Origin: Peptococcaceae bacterium
Lineage (GTDB): Bacteria > Bacillota > Desulfitobacteriia > Desulfitobacteriales > Syntrophobotulaceae
Length of the DNA stretch: 7,848 nt
Direction of reading: 5' to 3'
Assembly (NCBI GenBank): GCA_012523535.1
Contig: JAAYII010000358.1
Span: forward strand, 1 to 7,848
The position numbers and the translations under genes are program-made. Each line of letters begins with the position of its first letter. Position 1 is the stretch's first letter. The notes under the pieces are model-generated. The model worked only from the letters and a program-made list of their open reading frames with translations. It searched no databases and had not been told where the DNA came from. This document shows, one piece after another, positions 1-6,469 of this stretch.

Positions 1-8
1 AAAATAGC

Positions 9-15
9 CATACTA
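9..15 (+). promoter_or_regulatory. Possible sporulation-type -10 element upstream of the DUF1232 gene
   Basis: The heptamer CATACTA lies 33 bases before the ATG at 49 and matches the -10 consensus of forespore sigma factors (sigma-G/F class). Any -35 element would fall outside the window, so only half of the promoter could be seen. TACTAT within it could equally serve as an ordinary sigma-A -10. Weak call. Confidence 0.2.
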
Positions 16-48
16 TATTAAAGCCACTGCTTAAACGGGGGAAGCGGG

Positions 49-486
49 ATGAGAATTAATAATGGGATTGACAAGCAAGAATTTGTTTTTCAAGAACCTA
101 TAACCGGAGATCAAAATATGGATTCCTGGTACAAAAAGGCCGGCGAGTATGTAGACAATCCGGACAAAACAGAAAATTTATTGGCCAAAGCCATAAGAAA
201 AGTAGAAAAAAATAAACATAGTGAAGTTTTACGGAATATTTGGGGACAAATCCACCTGCTCTTTTCCTTGGTTCGGGATTGGACGAACGGGACTTACAGG
301 AGTATTCCCAAATCATCGATTGCCATCATTATTGCCGGCCTCTTGTATTTTGTCTCCCCCTTTGATTTTGTCCCGGATTGGGTTGTGGGCTTAGGGTTGA
401 TAGATGACGTTACCGTATTGGGAATAATAATCAACCAACTTAATAAAGAACTGCAGCGTTATAAACACTGGAAAAATAATTTTTGA
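49..486 (+). CDS. YkvA/DUF1232 family small membrane protein
   Basis: A 145-residue protein of unknown biochemical function. Residues 1-85 are polar and charged. Residues 89-130 hold the DUF1232 signature: a hydrophobic stretch (about 91-103), the motif SPFDFVPD at 103-110, then GLIDD at 116-120 and a second hydrophobic run to about 129. This order (membrane helix, S-P-x-D-x-x-P-D turn, G-L-x-D-D, helix) is diagnostic of the YkvA family, so the protein is probably anchored in the membrane with a cytoplasmic N-terminal half. The start at ATG 49 is preceded by a GGGGGAAG-type Shine-Dalgarno site at about 37-44. No neighbour on the same strand is within reach: a terminator follows at 581-617. 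The family is common in spore formers but has no established role, so none is assigned. The N-terminal extension of roughly 85 residues is not recognised. Confidence 0.85.
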   Translation: MRINNGIDKQEFVFQEPITGDQNMDSWYKKAGEYVDNPDKTENLLAKAIRKVEKNKHSEVLRNIWGQIHLLFSLVRDWTNGTYRSIPKSSIAIIIAGLLYFVSPFDFVPDWVVGLGLIDDVTVLGIIINQLNKELQRYKHWKNNF

Positions 487-580
487 GCCAATGAAGTACT
501 GACTGACATTGCTGAAACTCGTAACTTTTTCGGAAGTCAACCCCGGCCTGTTTTAAACAACCACTCCGTAAAAAATATTA

Positions 581-619
581 AAGAGCCAGTTTAAGGCTTT
601 TGCTTAACCTGGCTCTTTT
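581..619. terminator. Bidirectional intrinsic terminator between convergent genes
   Basis: AAGAGCCAG (581-589) pairs with CTGGCTCTT (609-617). After one t/c mismatch, TTAAG (591-595) pairs with CTTAA (603-607), leaving a 7-base loop. The + strand continues with TTTTATTTATA and the complementary strand with a TTTAATATTTTTT tail. It can therefore end both the DUF1232 transcript and the catalase transcript that converge here. Confidence 0.85.
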
Positions 620-648
620 ATTTATATCCTTTAGTTTTGAGGCTTATT

Positions 649-1329
649 TTATTGTTGCTTGTCCGGAACCGTAAATTGAGGAGGTTGTGGATTTTTATGA
701 GCATCAAAAAATTTGCCCGGGCTTGACAAATCAAAATAAATTTTGGAGTCTTGGGTTACTCCCCAATCTTTAAGGGAACCGGTATCCTGAATCATATTAA
801 AGGCTTCCCGGAACAGGGTGTTATGGGCTTCTTCCCGGTTCAACAGGAAATCGATGGTTTCCCGAACTCCTTTATCGTTGATTTGTCTATAAAGGTATTG
901 ATAAACCACTTTGGCTCTTTCTTCCGCAGCAATATTGGATAGAATATCCGCCGCCAAATCACCCGTCTCATTGACATAGGCGGAGGTAAAAAGAAAACCT
1001 GAAGCATTGGACAGGATCGGAGTTAATCCGGTAAGGACATGGGGTTCAATACTGCCGGCCGTTGTTTTTTCCGCTTCCAGAGTATGCCCGTTCAATAGAT
1101 TGACTGTTTGAGCCACCATTTCCATATGGCTTAATTCTTCGGCAGCGATATCCAGGAATAAATCTTTGATTTTTGGATCCTTAATCCTAAAACTTTGGGA
1201 CATATATTGTAATGCCGCTTTTAATTCACCTTGGGGACCGCCCAATTGCTCCGTCAACATATTGGCATAATTGGGGTTGGGTGCATCCACCCGAACTTCC
1301 TTTAACAATTGTTTTTCATGTTTAAACAA
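649..1329 (-). CDS. Manganese catalase / CotJC-like protein
   Basis: A 226-residue member of the manganese (non-haem) catalase family, which dismutates hydrogen peroxide at a dinuclear Mn centre. In spore formers the family includes the spore coat protein CotJC. The predicted ligands are in place: E35 (GELKAA), E65 and H68 (EELSHME), E136 (AAEERAK) and H169 (REEAHN). The 33-residue gap between the last two matches that of known Mn catalases, as I recall them. The C-terminal tail (about 195-226) is proline-rich and probably extended. Translation should start at TTG 1329-1327, because a strong site complementary to 1335-1343 (AAGGAGGGA) lies 5-6 bases upstream and no in-frame ATG is near. The protein is longer than CotJC of Bacillus subtilis (about 190 residues) and no cotJA or cotJB homologue is adjacent, so activity as a true catalase is as likely as a coat role. 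It diverges from two CotF-like genes, which supports a spore setting. Confidence 0.88.
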   Translation of the reverse strand: MFKHEKQLLKEVRVDAPNPNYANMLTEQLGGPQGELKAALQYMSQSFRIKDPKIKDLFLDIAAEELSHMEMVAQTVNLLNGHTLEAEKTTAGSIEPHVLTGLTPILSNASGFLFTSAYVNETGDLAADILSNIAAEERAKVVYQYLYRQINDKGVRETIDFLLNREEAHNTLFREAFNMIQDTGSLKDWGVTQDSKIYFDLSSPGKFFDAHKNPQPPQFTVPDKQQ

Positions 1330-1368
1330 GAAAATCCCTCCTTAAGAGCATAATTAAATTAGAACAAG

Positions 1369-1440
1369 TCAAAAAATAAAGAATCCTTTAGTAGGATTCT
1401 CGATTATTAATTCTTTATGCAAAGAAATTTTTATACGCAT
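1369..1440 (-). CDS. Possible leader-peptide ORF upstream of the catalase gene
   Basis: On the minus strand an ATG at 1440-1438 is preceded by GAAGGAG at 4-5 bases spacing. It opens a 23-codon frame (MRIKISLHKE... ending KGFFIF) that stops with TGA at 1371-1369, 39 bases before the catalase TTG start. The frame runs through the hairpin at 1380-1400 and its T-rich tail. It has no recognisable domain. It could be a leader peptide coupling translation to termination, or a chance frame in AT-rich DNA. No promoter upstream of it was identified. Confidence 0.25.
   Translation of the reverse strand: MRIKISLHKELIIENPTKGFFIF
1370..1400 (-). terminator. Terminator-like hairpin in the catalase 5' leader
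   Basis: Reading the minus strand, AGAATCCT (1400-1393) pairs perfectly with AGGATTCT (1387-1380) around a 5-base loop, followed by TTATTTTTT. This is the form of an intrinsic terminator, although the stem has only three G/C pairs. It lies about 50 bases upstream of the catalase start in a divergent promoter region, where an ordinary end-of-gene terminator is not expected. Attenuation of the catalase transcript or blocking of antisense transcription from the right are both possible. Confidence 0.45.
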
Positions 1441-1507
1441 AATTCTCCTTCATTATCAACAAAATAACTTTGGTGATTTGAATCAAGTCTTTAAAGGAGG
1501 TTTTTTT

Positions 1508-1912
1508 ATGCAATTGAGTCAAAAAGAAAGAATGTTGTTGGAAGATTTGCAAAGCCATGAGCAAATAGTTGTTCAAAAATGCAGTGAATACGCTCAGCAG
1601 GCCCAAGATCCCCAACTAAAACAACTGTTTCAAAATATGGTCCAACATGAACAGCAGCATATTAAACGGTTAAACCAAACACTTAATCAGGTTTACGGGC
1701 AGCAACAAGGGGGGCAAGCCGAACAAAAAGACGCCATGCTTTGCCAAGACATGCTTTCCTCCGAAAAGTATCTTTCCAGTGTTTATAATACAGCAATTTT
1801 TGAAATGCAGGATACCTCAATTCGTCAAGAACTGAATGCCATTCAAAGCGACAAACAGAAATTTGGCGAAGAAATCTATAAATATATGCAAAGTAAAGGC
1901 ATGTATCAGTAA
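1508..1912 (+). CDS. CotF-family spore coat protein, paralogue A (incomplete second ligand pair)
   Basis: A 134-residue, Gln-rich all-helical protein of the Coat F family (ferritin-like bundle), likely a spore coat component. Start: ATG 1508 follows AAAGGAGG at 1493-1500 with a 7-base T spacer. A longer in-frame TTG start at 1478 would swallow this ribosome-binding site and is rejected; the paralogue downstream begins with the same MQLSQKE. Ferritin-like candidate ligands are E18, E48/H51 (ExxH) and E86 (SSEKY). The expected helix-4 ExxH is missing: the aligned residues are K116 and F119. A short Gln/Gly-rich linker (64-70) separates helices 2 and 3. The C-terminus GEEIYKYMQSKGMYQ is nearly identical to the paralogue's. 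The gene is 14 bases from the next one, so the two form an operon. A metal-binding or structural role in the coat is inferred. Confidence 0.85.
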   Translation: MQLSQKERMLLEDLQSHEQIVVQKCSEYAQQAQDPQLKQLFQNMVQHEQQHIKRLNQTLNQVYGQQQGGQAEQKDAMLCQDMLSSEKYLSSVYNTAIFEMQDTSIRQELNAIQSDKQKFGEEIYKYMQSKGMYQ

Positions 1913-1926
1913 TGGGGGGTAAAACA

Positions 1927-2388
1927 ATGCAATTAAGCCAAAAAGAACAAAATTTCCTTAATGATTTAAAAAACCAAGAAATTTTATGTATAAAAAAATA
2001 CAACAACTATGCCAATCAGGCTCAAGATCCGCAGTTGAGACAAATATTCCTAAGACTGGCCGGTAAAGAACAGGAACATCTCAACAGTATTAATCAAATT
2101 TTGTCGGGATCAACTCCGGCTATGAATCAGCAAGTGAATCGGCAACAAATACAGAAGCAGGCTTCCTGGCAAGGACAGACCGGTTTTGTCAACCAAAATG
2201 ATGCAGACCTTTGTCACGATGTTTTATCGACGGAAAAATATGCCTCTCAGGTTTATGACACGGCCATATTTGAATTCAAAGATCCTCAAATCCGGCAAGT
2301 ACTGAACCATATCCAAAAAGAAGAACAACAACACGGGGAAGAAATCTTCAAATATATGCAGAGTAAGGGAATGTATCAGGTCCACTGA
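1927..2388 (+). CDS. CotF-family spore coat protein, paralogue B (full ferritin-like ligand set)
   Basis: A 153-residue Coat F family protein, tandem paralogue of the gene before it. Start: ATG 1927 is preceded by GGGGGG at 1914-1919 with 7 bases spacing and begins MQLSQKE like its paralogue. An in-frame ATG at 1912 overlaps the upstream stop codon but has no separate ribosome-binding site. Candidate di-metal ligands fit a four-helix ferritin-like bundle: E18 on helix 1, E48xxH51 on helix 2, E103 (STEKY) on helix 3 and E133xxH136 on helix 4. A Gln/Asn-rich linker of about 30 residues (60-90) joins the two helix pairs and is longer than in paralogue A. The C-terminal residues 138-151 repeat the paralogue's ending, followed by VH. 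Family membership points to the spore coat; oxidase or metal-storage activity is only suggested by the ligand set. Confidence 0.86.
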   Translation: MQLSQKEQNFLNDLKNQEILCIKKYNNYANQAQDPQLRQIFLRLAGKEQEHLNSINQILSGSTPAMNQQVNRQQIQKQASWQGQTGFVNQNDADLCHDVLSTEKYASQVYDTAIFEFKDPQIRQVLNHIQKEEQQHGEEIFKYMQSKGMYQVH

Positions 2389-2417
2389 ACCAATAATTTT
2401 TAAGGTGGCCTTTTCTT

Positions 2418-2437
2418 GCGGCTTTGGCCGCTTTTTT
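2418..2437 (+). terminator. Intrinsic terminator of the cotF-like pair
   Basis: GCGGC (2418-2422) pairs with GCCGC (2427-2431) around a TTTG loop and is followed directly by six T residues (2432-2437). It begins 30 bases after the stop of paralogue B. On the complementary strand no T-run follows, so it acts only on the + strand. Confidence 0.85.
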
Positions 2438-2479
2438 ATTTATAAAAATGTTTTATCTTATCGGTTTCGATTATAGTTA

Positions 2480-4378
2480 TTAATAATTTTGCTCTAAAGC
2501 CAGAGCATTGAGGAATTCATCTTGAAAGTCCTTCTCCGCTGAAAGCTCAATATGTTCCGCCTTTTGGGCCAGGAAAGTTGCTTTGGCCATTTCAACAGTG
2601 GAAAGCAAGGCCATTTGTGCTCCGTTTCCTGCCGCGTTGCCAATAGATTTGATTTTGGATGGTGACACCTGCGGCAAAAGCCCGATTGTCAAAGCGCTTT
2701 CTTTATTAATATAGTTGCCGAAGGCGCCGGCGAGGTGAATCTGGTCAATATCTTCGATTTTTACTCCCAGCCGTTTCATGAGGATTCTGATTCCGGCCAA
2801 AACGGCACCTTTGGCCAGTTGAAGAGCTCGGATATCCTTTTGGGTAATGGTTATGTTTTCGCCGGTCGCCGATTGTTCTTTCCAAGCCAGGACAAATTCC
2901 CGGTAACCGTTGTTGTTCAGCACTCTTCGACGCAAAGAAGGCGGCAGTTTGGCCAAGTTGCTTAAGGAATTAGGCATCCGTCCTTCGGCGGTAATTATGC
3001 CGGCCTTATACATTTGGGCGACGGCATCGATCAGGCCCGAGCCGCAGATTCCTCTAATCTTTCCTTTGTCCTGTCCGATAACCTCCAATTCAACATCTTT
3101 GTTTATCCTAACGCGTTCAATCGCTCCTTCGGCTGCCCGCATTCCAAATTTTATGCCCGCTCCCTCGAAGGCCGGACCGGCTGCAGTCGAACAGGTGAGG
3201 ATTCTCCCTTTACCTACCAGAACCATTTCTCCATTGGTTCCTATATCCACCAACAGGTGGATTCCTTGCAGCTCGTCAACTTTCCCGGCCAGCATGACAC
3301 CCACGGTATCGGAACCGACATAGCCGGCGACGAGCGGCAAAACAGTTACCAAGCCATTGTCGAGAATTTTAAGACCAAGTTCAGCGGCTTTTACGGTTAC
3401 TGCTTGGCGGAAACAAGGAACAAAGGGGGCAGGAGCCAAATATGTAGGGTCAATACCCAGGAATAAATGGCTCATAGTGGTATTGCCCACTGCTACGGCA
3501 TGATATATATGCTCGGGATTAATTCCTTTTTCCCGGCAAATGTCGGCGATCATCTGATTTAAGGCTTCAATAACCTGAGACTGAAGTTGTGTTAAACCCG
3601 CAGGGTTTTCGGTGACATAGGATATTCGCGATAAGACATCAGCCCCGGCACCTTGCTGGGGATTGGTGAGAGCCCGGCGAGCCATAATTTTGCCATTGAT
3701 TAAGTTCAGCAGGTATACCACAACGGTTGTAGTTCCAATATCAATAGCCAACCCATAAGAGCTGTTCCTGGTATCACCAGGCTCTACGGCCAGCAATTCA
3801 TTACCGGCCGTAACGCCGGTTACTTGATAAGAAGCGGCCCGTAAAATTTGTGGCAATTTGGCGGCTATGCTCCTATTAAAGTTAAACGGCTTTTTAATCG
3901 CGGGAAGCTTGGCTGTTAGGCGTTCCCAATCCGAACGTTGGTCTTGGGTGTTTGGGATATCGACCTGGAGGACATGTTTTTGAATAAGGGGTGACAAATC
4001 ATAGTCATGCTCGGCCTCCAGTTCTGTTTTCCGGTCATAGGCATCCTTTTGCTCAATAAGGAAAACGGTTAGATCCGATTCAACAGTGCGTTTGCAAGCC
4101 AAGACAGTTCCCTTGGCAATTTGTTCGGAGTTTAAATATTTGCTTTCTTCCGGCAGGGTCCCTCTACGGTCTTTTTCCTCCAGGATTACCCGGCATTTAC
4201 CGCAGGTTCCTTTGCCGCCGCAGGCACTCTGCAGATGTACACCGGCAGCTATGGCAGCTTGCAGAATTGTGCTGCCGGCAGGCACTGTAACTTGGTATTC
4301 TTTTTCACCCGGTTTGGATTCCTTGAAAGTAACTTTCACCGTTTTGGCTGGATTGGCCTTGTTATATTCCTTGCTCAT
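2480..4378 (-). CDS. ASKHA-domain reductive activator of corrinoid proteins (2Fe-2S ferredoxin + DUF4445)
   Basis: A 632-residue member of the RACE/RamA-like family, which uses ATP to drive the low-potential reduction of inactive Co(II) corrinoid proteins back to Co(I) so that methyl transfer can resume; cytoplasmic. Residues about 14-110 form a plant-type [2Fe-2S] ferredoxin with ligands C53, C59, C62 and C95 (CX5CX2CX32C). A linker of about 90 residues follows. The actin-like ATPase part starts with DIGTTT (213-218), with VGNTT (297-301), VDIGTNGE (377-384), the family motif AGPAFEGAGIKFGMRA (400-415), GICGSG (443-448) and LAGAFGNYI (549-557). There is no Cys-rich C-terminal [4Fe-4S] tail as in archaeal RamA. 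Start: ATG with AAGGAG 7 bases upstream. It lies 54 bases downstream of the chemoreceptor gene with no terminator between, so co-transcription is likely. No corrinoid protein or methyltransferase gene is in the window, so its client is unknown. Confidence 0.9.
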   Translation of the reverse strand: MSKEYNKANPAKTVKVTFKESKPGEKEYQVTVPAGSTILQAAIAAGVHLQSACGGKGTCGKCRVILEEKDRRGTLPEESKYLNSEQIAKGTVLACKRTVESDLTVFLIEQKDAYDRKTELEAEHDYDLSPLIQKHVLQVDIPNTQDQRSDWERLTAKLPAIKKPFNFNRSIAAKLPQILRAASYQVTGVTAGNELLAVEPGDTRNSSYGLAIDIGTTTVVVYLLNLINGKIMARRALTNPQQGAGADVLSRISYVTENPAGLTQLQSQVIEALNQMIADICREKGINPEHIYHAVAVGNTTMSHLFLGIDPTYLAPAPFVPCFRQAVTVKAAELGLKILDNGLVTVLPLVAGYVGSDTVGVMLAGKVDELQGIHLLVDIGTNGEMVLVGKGRILTCSTAAGPAFEGAGIKFGMRAAEGAIERVRINKDVELEVIGQDKGKIRGICGSGLIDAVAQMYKAGIITAEGRMPNSLSNLAKLPPSLRRRVLNNNGYREFVLAWKEQSATGENITITQKDIRALQLAKGAVLAGIRILMKRLGVKIEDIDQIHLAGAFGNYINKESALTIGLLPQVSPSKIKSIGNAAGNGAQMALLSTVEMAKATFLAQKAEHIELSAEKDFQDEFLNALALEQNY

Positions 4379-4432
4379 ATCGTTTCTCCTTATATAGCCT
4401 GTTTATTGTCAATTTAGTCGGATCGGTCGAAT

Positions 4433-5371
4433 TTAGAACTTTTTAGCAATATCCGTTTGTAATTGAGCCGTGGAAGTCAATTCCTGTACGGAAGCATTGA
4501 TTTCTTCCAAAGTGGCTGCTTGTTCTTGCAGTATGTTGCTTTCTTTATTTATGCTTTCAGCAACGGTATTGGTATAGTTTTGAATATTCTTGATTGTGGT
4601 CTCAATTTGTTTGATGCTTTCTGCGCTGGAATTGGACAGTTTTCTGATTTCCTCGGCCACAACGCTGAACCCTCTGCCCTGTTCACCGGACCTGGCAGCC
4701 TCAATGGCAGCGTTGAGCCCCAGTAAATTGGTTTGTCCTGCTACATTGCGGATAAAACTAAGGACATTGTCCGTATTTTGAGCTTCATCCTTGGTTTGGT
4801 TAATTTTATCCAAAACTCCTTTGCTATATTCGGCTATCTCCTGCACTCCATGGGTTATTTGACTGATAGCTTGGGATAATTGGCTCAGGGAATCGGAAAG
4901 GGTTTGCGCGATCTCAGTAAGTTGTTCCTGTCTCTCCAAATTCATGGACATGGCTAAGGAGCCGATTATTTTGCCGTTTTTGCTTTTAATCGGGACGCCC
5001 ATGCCTCTGAAAGGAAAGCCGAATACTTCCTTGGGGACAACTTCGGATTTCCGGATATCCATTTTCATAACAGTGTGCAGCATGTCATCCGGCCTTAACA
5101 CATCTCCTGCTTTGAGTCCATGGGGAATTTTAGGATGAGGGATAAGGTATATAAATTTTTCCCTGTCTGTGATACCGTAACTAACCGGGTCTTCATGTAG
5201 CTCCAATAATAGAGGAGCCACTAGTTCCATGGCTTTAACAAACTCATAAAGTTCATCCGACTCCGGGATTTCATCCGGCTTCAGGGCAATTTTTGTTTGC
5301 TCGTTCTCTTCATATTGATCATTTTCCTGAAATTCATCCAGCATGTTAGATCCACTCATGTTTTCCGGCAT
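4433..5371 (-). CDS. Soluble methyl-accepting chemotaxis protein
   Basis: A cytoplasmic chemoreceptor of 312 residues with no transmembrane segment or signal peptide. Residues about 1-35 are acidic and probably disordered. About 38-145 form a small sensory domain ending GMGVPIKSKNGKIIGSLAMSMNL, which resembles the last strands of a PAS/Cache-type fold. From about 148 a coiled coil leads to the kinase-contact tip at about 213-245 (NLLGLNAAIEAARSGEQGRG, then FSVVAEEIRKL), which is the receptor hallmark. The coil returns to the C-terminus without a CheR-binding tail. Start: the ATG at 5371 is preferred because AAAGGGG (5382-5388) lies 10 bases upstream. The in-frame ATG at 5392 has no ribosome-binding site and would add seven residues. 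It precedes the corrinoid activator gene, so a link between sensing and corrinoid metabolism is possible. It resembles soluble receptors such as YfmS in architecture; the ligand is unknown. Confidence 0.9.
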   Translation of the reverse strand: MPENMSGSNMLDEFQENDQYEENEQTKIALKPDEIPESDELYEFVKAMELVAPLLLELHEDPVSYGITDREKFIYLIPHPKIPHGLKAGDVLRPDDMLHTVMKMDIRKSEVVPKEVFGFPFRGMGVPIKSKNGKIIGSLAMSMNLERQEQLTEIAQTLSDSLSQLSQAISQITHGVQEIAEYSKGVLDKINQTKDEAQNTDNVLSFIRNVAGQTNLLGLNAAIEAARSGEQGRGFSVVAEEIRKLSNSSAESIKQIETTIKNIQNYTNTVAESINKESNILQEQAATLEEINASVQELTSTAQLQTDIAKKF

Positions 5372-5446
5372 ACATATGATACCCCTTTCCATAAATCTAG
5401 AAATTGATAATAATTGGATAATTATATTTAGACCGTCAAATTATTA

Positions 5447-5463
5447 GAATAATTACATTATTC
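5447..5463. repeat. 17-base inverted repeat upstream of the chemoreceptor gene
   Basis: GAATAAT TAC ATTATTC is a perfect 7-3-7 dyad, 76 bases upstream of the chemoreceptor start. It could be an operator, but the surrounding gap is about 75-80% A+T, so such dyads also arise by chance. Confidence 0.3.
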
Positions 5464-5544
5464 GATAGAAAACGCTTTTTACCTTTTTTCTTCGCAATAA
5501 TTTGTCAAATATTACCTGTCAAGCTTTCAAATGCTTTTCCATAT

Positions 5545-6408
5545 TTACTTCCAAGTAATATCCGCCTTCCGGCGAGGTACTGTTCGGAGGTAACGCACCT
5601 TGGGGTAGCCTGTTACAAGACAGGAAACGATTTCTTTTCCTTCTTTTACCTCCAGAAATTTGCGTATTTCTTTATTGGCACGGGCCGCTCGGACAAAATA
5701 ACCGCTGAAAAGCACACCCAGACCCAAGGCATTGGCCATTAGTTCCATTGTGGCGGATGCCAGCCCGCCGCTTATAGCCGCTTGAGCGGTGACAACAATT
5801 ATAGCCGGGGCATTGAAAAAAAGCCGGTCAACCCTGGGATCAGCCTTATATTCTTCATACATGCCAACCCATTTTTGGGCATAGCGTTTATACAGGGCTT
5901 GCTGGGAAGCCGTTAAGGGTTCCGCAAGATTTTGCAGCCCTAAAGCCCGGGGATCGGATGATAAGAGATAGGACTCGCCCAATTGTTTCAAGGTTGACAG
6001 TGCCATTTCTTTTAGTTCCGGCAGTCTCTTTTTCACGATGATATAAGAGACGTCCTGCAAGTTGCTGCCGGTAGGCGTAAACCTGCCGGCTTCAATTATT
6101 TTAAGCAACTTTTCCTCCTCTACGTCCCGGTCTTTAAACTGCCTTATTGTTCGCCTGAATTTAATAAATTTTAAAAGCCTTTCGGCTTCAATGGCAAAGT
6201 CTTTCTGCTCATAATTTATAACTTCCTTCATATCATATTCGTCGCTATAAACGGCATTTGCCGGGCAAATGGCAATACAATGCCCGCATTTCAAACAGGA
6301 TATATTTTTTATCCTGGCTTTATTTCCGGTGATTTCTATATCGCGAGGGAAACAATCTTCAACACATTTTCCGCAGCCTGTGCATTTTTCGGCATCGACA
6401 AGCATCAT
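5545..6408 (-). CDS. Nitroreductase-family flavoprotein with N-terminal 2[4Fe-4S] ferredoxin domain
   Basis: A 287-residue fusion. Residues 1-55 are a bacterial ferredoxin with two CX2CX2CX3C sets: C9, C12, C15, C19 and C38, C41, C44, C48. Residues about 78-275 are an FMN-dependent nitroreductase fold, opened by the FMN-contacting motif RRTIRQF (85-91), with GLGVLFSGYFV and LVTGYPKVRY later. Electrons presumably pass from a low-potential donor through the two clusters to FMN, which then reduces an unidentified organic substrate; the protein is cytoplasmic. Such fusions are frequent in anaerobes. Start: ATG 6408 lies 10 bases after AGGAG; a second ATG follows directly. The gene stands alone on its strand and diverges from the UBA-DUF4342 gene. 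No clear terminator was found between it and the chemoreceptor gene 170 bases downstream, so read-through is possible. Confidence 0.9.
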   Translation of the reverse strand: MMLVDAEKCTGCGKCVEDCFPRDIEITGNKARIKNISCLKCGHCIAICPANAVYSDEYDMKEVINYEQKDFAIEAERLLKFIKFRRTIRQFKDRDVEEEKLLKIIEAGRFTPTGSNLQDVSYIIVKKRLPELKEMALSTLKQLGESYLLSSDPRALGLQNLAEPLTASQQALYKRYAQKWVGMYEEYKADPRVDRLFFNAPAIIVVTAQAAISGGLASATMELMANALGLGVLFSGYFVRAARANKEIRKFLEVKEGKEIVSCLVTGYPKVRYLRTVPRRKADITWK

Positions 6409-6440
6409 TTTTAACCATCTCCTAAAAAAATTCTCATCAA

Positions 6441-6469
6441 ATTTTAATCTTAGTTTAAGTACAGTTTAA
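6441..6469 (-). promoter_or_regulatory. Candidate sigma-A promoter of the nitroreductase gene
   Basis: On the minus strand TTAAAC (6469-6464) and TAAAAT (6446-6441) are separated by exactly 17 bases. The -10 matches five of six consensus positions and the -35 three of six. Predicted start is near 6434, giving a leader of about 25 bases that contains the AGGAG site. It overlaps the 11-base tandem repeats. Confidence 0.4.

Noticed and set aside
1367..1372. TTGACT on the - strand as a -35 for the catalase gene
   Set aside because: Seventeen bases downstream is GCTCTT, which is not a -10, and the only better match (TATGCT) is at a 14-base spacing.
1431..1444. Sporulation sigma-E-like CATAATT upstream of the first cotF-like gene
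   Set aside because: No acceptable -35 lies 13-15 bases upstream, so the match is not better than chance in this A+T-rich gap.
1683..2006. Open frame on the - strand across the cotF-like pair
   Set aside because: It is antisense to two real paralogous genes, spans their junction and has no plausible domain.
2910..3466. Two overlapping open frames on the + strand inside the corrinoid activator gene
   Set aside because: They lie wholly antisense to a well-supported 632-residue gene, have no ribosome-binding site, and their translations show no family features. They are shadow frames of the coding strand.
4391..4412. Minus-strand TTGACA and TATATA motifs just before the corrinoid activator gene
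   Set aside because: The hexamers are only 10 bases apart, too short for a sigma-A promoter, and the -10 would overlap the Shine-Dalgarno region.
5494..5522. Minus-strand TTGACA followed by TATTGC at 17 bases as a chemoreceptor promoter
   Set aside because: The -35 is perfect but the -10 matches only three of six positions. Too weak to annotate; mentioned only as part of the crowded gap.
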